Origin: Atrichornis clamosus
Taxonomy: Eukaryota > Chordata > Aves > Passeriformes > Menuridae
DNA length: 64,000 nt
Reading direction: 5' to 3'
Assembly (NCBI GenBank): GCA_013400975.1
Contig: WBMZ01005357.1
Location: forward strand, 94,355 to 158,354
The first letter of the stretch is position 1, and every line of letters starts with the position of its first letter. Of the stretch, positions 60,701 through 64,000 are shown in pieces. The position numbers and the translations under genes are program-made. The notes below the pieces were generated by a model that was given only the letters and a program-made list of their open reading frames with translations, searched no databases and had not been told where the DNA came from.

Positions 60701-61429
60701 AAGAGGACAAGGACAATGCTGGGACTCAGTACATCTTCAGCCCAGAATGACACTGGCCAGCTTGTACCCTTCATTAAATGCCAAACGTGTAGTGCCAAAA
60801 TATTTGGCATTGTTTGCTTAGTTCTCTCAAATGGGTAATTCTGAAATTACATTTCCCATGTTGTGACCTTGCTCTTGTTCTTTGACTGATAACAGCATGA
60901 GCACTTTGGAGAGGCCAGGAGAGGAAGAACCAGCAGGGAGTCTCATGCTGGAGCTGGGCTGGCAAAGCCAAAATATCCCCATCAGCCTCATCCTTTCCTC
61001 CATCAGCAGCTGTGTCTTCCCTCTCCAGTGCCTGTTACTTGACACCCTGAGCACACAGAGCCTCATTAAAACCCCCAAGTGAAAAAGGCAAGCTCCACAG
61101 TGAAGGGAACCACAGTGGGTATGTGCCAGCCTCTGGTGGGTTTGAGGCACACATCCTTGCCTGCAGGACACAACGTGGGGACCAGGAAGCAGCACATCCC
61201 TTTCCTGCACAGGCTGCTGCTCACTCTCCAGATACACTCCCTATGCCCCACTCCATCCCTTTTTGCACCTCAAGTTCTTACTTTTTATTTTTAAACAGCC
61301 AGATTGAGTCTTAATTATTTAAGCACCTTCCAGATTTAGAAAGCTGTTTTGGCTGTGAAAGTAACACTCAGTGCAATCATCTCTCATCAATAAACCATGG
61401 AAACAAATGTGGATGCCTGTTGGGAAAGA

Positions 61430-61469
61430 ACTTTATTTAAAGCACACTGAAAAGTGCTTTAAATAAAGT
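61430..61469. repeat. Perfect 16-bp inverted repeat (hairpin)
   Basis: Arms ACTTTATTTAAAGCAC (61430-61445) and GTGCTTTAAATAAAGT (61454-61469) around an 8-base loop. There are no mismatches, so it is either recent or maintained. Too short for a typical microRNA precursor. Confidence 0.92.
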
Positions 61470-62040
61470 GTGAAAGATGTGGAAAGACCTAATGCTGGTC
61501 ATGTTTCAGTGAATTCAGGACATTTTGGCTCAGGAGAGAAAAAATAGGGCTTGTGCCTTATTCCATTAAGATGGCTTGACTTGTCTCAAATAGGAAGGGA
61601 TGCCTCAGAAACATCCAAAACATAAAGTTGGGCAAAGGGCCTTCAGAAAGACATACTCACTTGGCAGTTATGCTGGTTTTCGTAGAGTTTGGGGGTTTTC
61701 TTTCCAAAGTGTTAAAACACATAGGCAAGGACAGCTGTGAGTGTTCATACTTTACTGAAAACTGCTACAAAGCCTCAAATCACATACACACAAATCACAC
61801 ACAGGTTTGGTCCTTCAGGGAAATGAAGATTTGAGCTTTAAAACAAAAAGGGGAAAAAAACCCTCCAACACCAACCAAACAGCATTCCTAACATCTTACT
61901 CTAATAAAAGAAATACGATCAAAGAACTGTGGCATAGCCTCAATGTCTACTTTGGAGAGAGATTTTTTTCTTGTCCCAGTAAGAGCTTAAGGAAGATAAT
62001 TTCTGATCCTAATGGGAAACACACTGCATTATCGTGCTCA

Positions 62041-62770
62041 TAGAGTCATAGAATCATAGAATATGCTGAGTTGGAGGGACCCCCCAGGATCATTGAGTCC
62101 CACTCCTGGCTCTGCACAGGACAGCCCAAGTCTCACTATGTGCCTGAGAGCATTATCCAAAATGCTTCTTGAACTCTGTCAGGCTTGGTGCTGCGACCAC
62201 TTCCCTGGCGAGCCTGTTCCAGTGCTCAACGAGTCTCTGCATGAAGAACCTTTCCCTGATACCCAACCAAAACCTTCCCTGACTCAGCTCCATGTCGTTT
62301 CCTCAAGTCCTGTCACTGGTTACAAGAGTGAAGAGGTTGGTACCTGCCCCTCCACTATGCCTTGTGAGGATGTTGAAAAGCGCAGTGAGATCTCCTCTCA
62401 TTCTCCTCTCCTCCAGGCTGAACAGACCAAGTGATCTCAGCTGCTCCTCACACGGCTTCCCCTCAAGATCCTTTACCATTCTCATGGCCCTCCTTTTGAT
62501 GCTCTCAAAGAGCTTAATGTCCTTTTTATATTATGGTGACCAAAACAGCACACGAGACTCAAGGTGAGGCCTCCCCAGTGCAGAGCAGTGCAGTGCAGTG
62601 CAGAGCAGAGCAGAGCAGAGCAGTGCAGTGCAGGGCAGAGCAGAGCAGAGCAGAGCAGGACTTTGCCTCCTTTGACTGGCTGGCAATGCTGTGCCTGATG
62701 CACCCCAAGACACAGCTGACCCTCCTGGTGTCTGTTCTTGACCATTTACAGCCCAGAATCACCTCTGGGG
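62041..62770 (-). mobile_element. CR1 LINE, antisense, with near-intact 3' end
   Basis: Begins with the reversed 8-mer tail (tcatagaatcatagaat), then gagttggagggaccc, ggctctgcacaggacagcc, ctctgcatgaagaacctt, ctcctctcctccaggctgaa and tatggtgaccaaaacagc. Ends beyond atgcaccccaagacacagct. The intact tail and moderate divergence suggest a younger copy than the one at 44-45.6 kb. It contains a pentamer expansion at 62576-62658. Confidence 0.92.
62576..62658. repeat. Pentamer array (GCAGA/GCAGT)n inside CR1
   Basis: About 16 tandem five-base units alternating GCAGA and GCAGT, with one GCAGG. It replaces the short cagagcagag stretch normal at this position in CR1. It creates long open frames on both strands that are not genes. 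Confidence 0.95.
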
Positions 62771-63690
62771 ACTGTTTGCACACTAAGCTTCAATCAGGTG
62801 AGGTGAGGTTGCAAAACGCTGCTTCAGCTAAATGACCACGGACATGGGACTTGGTAAATGACTACAGACGTATTACGAACCAGGAGAAGCTACTGGACGT
62901 CAGGTTGGCACAAGTAGTTTTGATGGCTTCAGCCAACCAGCCATCTTCTCTAGCTGAGGGAAAGCTCCAGGAAACCTGTTTTATTCCAGTCTTCTAAAAT
63001 TGCTAACTGTTTCTGATAGGGAGGAGATACTGGATCTTGAATAAACCTGATGCAAATTGCTGCTTGACTCCTCTCCTTTGCAAAGCAAAGCTGCTCTTAA
63101 TTTATGTAACATTTAAATTTAATTAACCAGGAGACGGAACAAACTCTTAGGGAGGGGAAAAAAATTAAAAGGTCATCTTCCATCATGAGAGACTGAGAGA
63201 GGGAAAGAAATAAACTGGTTTCTTCCTATTGTCCATACTAATGCCAAGGCATCCTCACTATTGCCCCATTAAGACCTTGTGGAGGTAACCAAAGTATCTG
63301 GAGAGGGTGGGCAGAACTTTTCTTCACACCTTGAGCATCCCAGCCATTTGAGAGGAGCCAAAGAGCATGCTTTGAGATTCCTTCCTCAGACATCTGACAC
63401 TGTGGGGATAAGCTCTGCATATGCATGTAAATTAAACAACCATGTAATATTATACATTTATTACAACTATTACAACATGTAAATTATACGACCAAGTTAA
63501 AATCCTACCTACATATTGCAGCCAGAGATTACATTCGAAAATGTTGTCATGTTGCAAAGCCCGTTACTTCAAAACACAGGAAACATCAACTACATCTGCC
63601 CGGAACCTCTAATGTAGGCCTGCGGCTCATCTCATTATCATAGTCTTTAATTACGTAGTCCCGTATTTTTTTTCACAGAGGCCCCCAGCT
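62771..63690. other. Intergenic, upstream of CpG island
   Basis: AT-rich, nothing recognised. The last part has ttttttttcacag at about 63667-63679, which resembles a splice acceptor but has no coding frame I can justify after it. Confidence 0.5.
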
Positions 63691-63858
63691 TCCATGTCCT
63701 GGGCTGAGAGCCCTCAGGGCAGGAGGAGCCGCTCTCTAGCCCATTTCGCGGCCGCGAGCGAGCGCGAGACTCGACCTGTTGGACTCCGCGGCCCCGAGCG
63801 CGCCCCGCGCCCGCGGGAGCCCTGCACGAGCCGCTCCCGAACCGTCCCCCGCCGCCGG

Positions 63859-63863
63859 ATTGG
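63859..63863 (-). promoter_or_regulatory. Inverted CCAAT box
   Basis: ATTGG in the context ccggattggctccc, the preferred flanks for NF-Y. It lies within the CpG island just upstream of the CRE. Confidence 0.65.
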
Positions 63864-63876
63864 CTCCCTGCGGCCG

Positions 63877-63884
63877 TGACGTCA
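63877..63884. promoter_or_regulatory. cAMP response element TGACGTCA
   Basis: A perfect palindromic CRE, 13 bases after the inverted CCAAT box. A second, half-site element TTACGTCA is at 63927-63934. CREB/ATF with NF-Y is a usual pairing in CpG-island promoters. Confidence 0.75.
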
Positions 63885-64000
63885 TAGCGCCCCTCCGCCG
63901 CCGCCCGTGAGCCCCCCGCACCACTCTTACGTCACCGTCAGCCCACGGCCGGCGGGGGGGCGGGATCCACCGCCCCGCGCCCGCCCCCGGCCCCGCCCCC

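Larger units (their letters stand above)
52801..62040. other. Intergenic, about 9.2 kb, low content
   Basis: No gene or repeat family recognised. It holds the inverted repeats at 54699-54732 and 61430-61469, a T-run (about 57958-57972) followed by a 9-bp hairpin near 57980-58003, and an open frame at 53570-53917. Confidence 0.5.
63740..64000 (+). promoter_or_regulatory. CpG island promoter, probably ELOVL5
   Basis: An abrupt change from AT-rich to GC-rich sequence dense in CpG. No TATA box. An inverted CCAAT box (ATTGG, 63859-63863), a full CRE, an ACGTCA half-CRE and GC boxes (GGGGGGCGGGA about 63955-63965, CCCCGCCCCC at 63991-64000) lie close together. This is a housekeeping-type promoter. 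In human the gene beyond the 3' end of GCLC, in the same orientation, is ELOVL5 (a polyunsaturated fatty-acid elongase). Conserved order would put its first exon here or just beyond the window. The + strand is assigned from synteny, not sequence. Confidence 0.65.

Noticed and set aside
62482..62835. Repetitive open frames rich in ALLCS or EQSRA
   Set aside because: Produced by the pentamer array inside CR1.
63694..63924. Arg/Pro-rich open frames at the CpG island
   Set aside because: Typical of CpG-island composition. No ELOVL5 N-terminus is visible and the two strands give equally long frames.

Overview
This is vertebrate, almost certainly avian, nuclear DNA. The coding exons closely match vertebrate glutamate-cysteine ligase catalytic subunit. 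The repeats are CR1 LINEs plus LTR families that I recognise as common in songbirds. Passerine origin is an inference from those LTRs and was not tested by a search. There are no bacterial-type operons, CRISPR arrays, tRNAs or rRNAs.

Region 1 (1-28037, with 3'UTR to about 29.2-29.5 kb): GCLC on the + strand. Fifteen exons, corresponding to exons 2-16 of the 16-exon vertebrate gene, can be placed base by base and join into an uninterrupted frame of 586 codons plus stop. Exon 1, about 50 residues including the start codon, lies upstream of the window. Bases 1-6908 are therefore the end of intron 1. They hold two CR1 fragments, a likely sense LTR and an unexplained exon-like open frame with a consensus splice donor. 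Intron 6 carries a nested repeat: an antisense LTR split by a second LTR, which has a near-perfect 5-bp target duplication, and by a CR1.

Region 2 (about 29.5-63.7 kb): a gene-poor intergenic stretch. It contains LTRs or LTR pieces at 31.9-32.6, 38.8-39.35, 41.1-43.1 (interrupted by a 344-base run of N) and 43.5-44.1 kb. The last is a solo LTR with a perfect 6-bp target duplication. It also contains three CR1 copies (44.35-45.6, 52.5-52.8 and 62.0-62.8 kb, the last with a pentamer expansion) and several clean inverted repeats. I found no convincing protein-coding gene here.

Region 3 (about 63.7 kb to the end): a CpG island with a CCAAT box, a full CRE and GC boxes and no TATA box. By conserved vertebrate gene order, where ELOVL5 lies beyond the 3' end of GCLC in the same orientation, this is probably the ELOVL5 promoter. 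That is inference: no ELOVL5 coding sequence is in the window.

I found no clearly new biological system. The best leads are the orphan exon-like frame in intron 1, the open frame between two LTR copies at 42.05-42.28 kb, the nested LTR in intron 6, and a perfect 16-bp hairpin at 61.43 kb.
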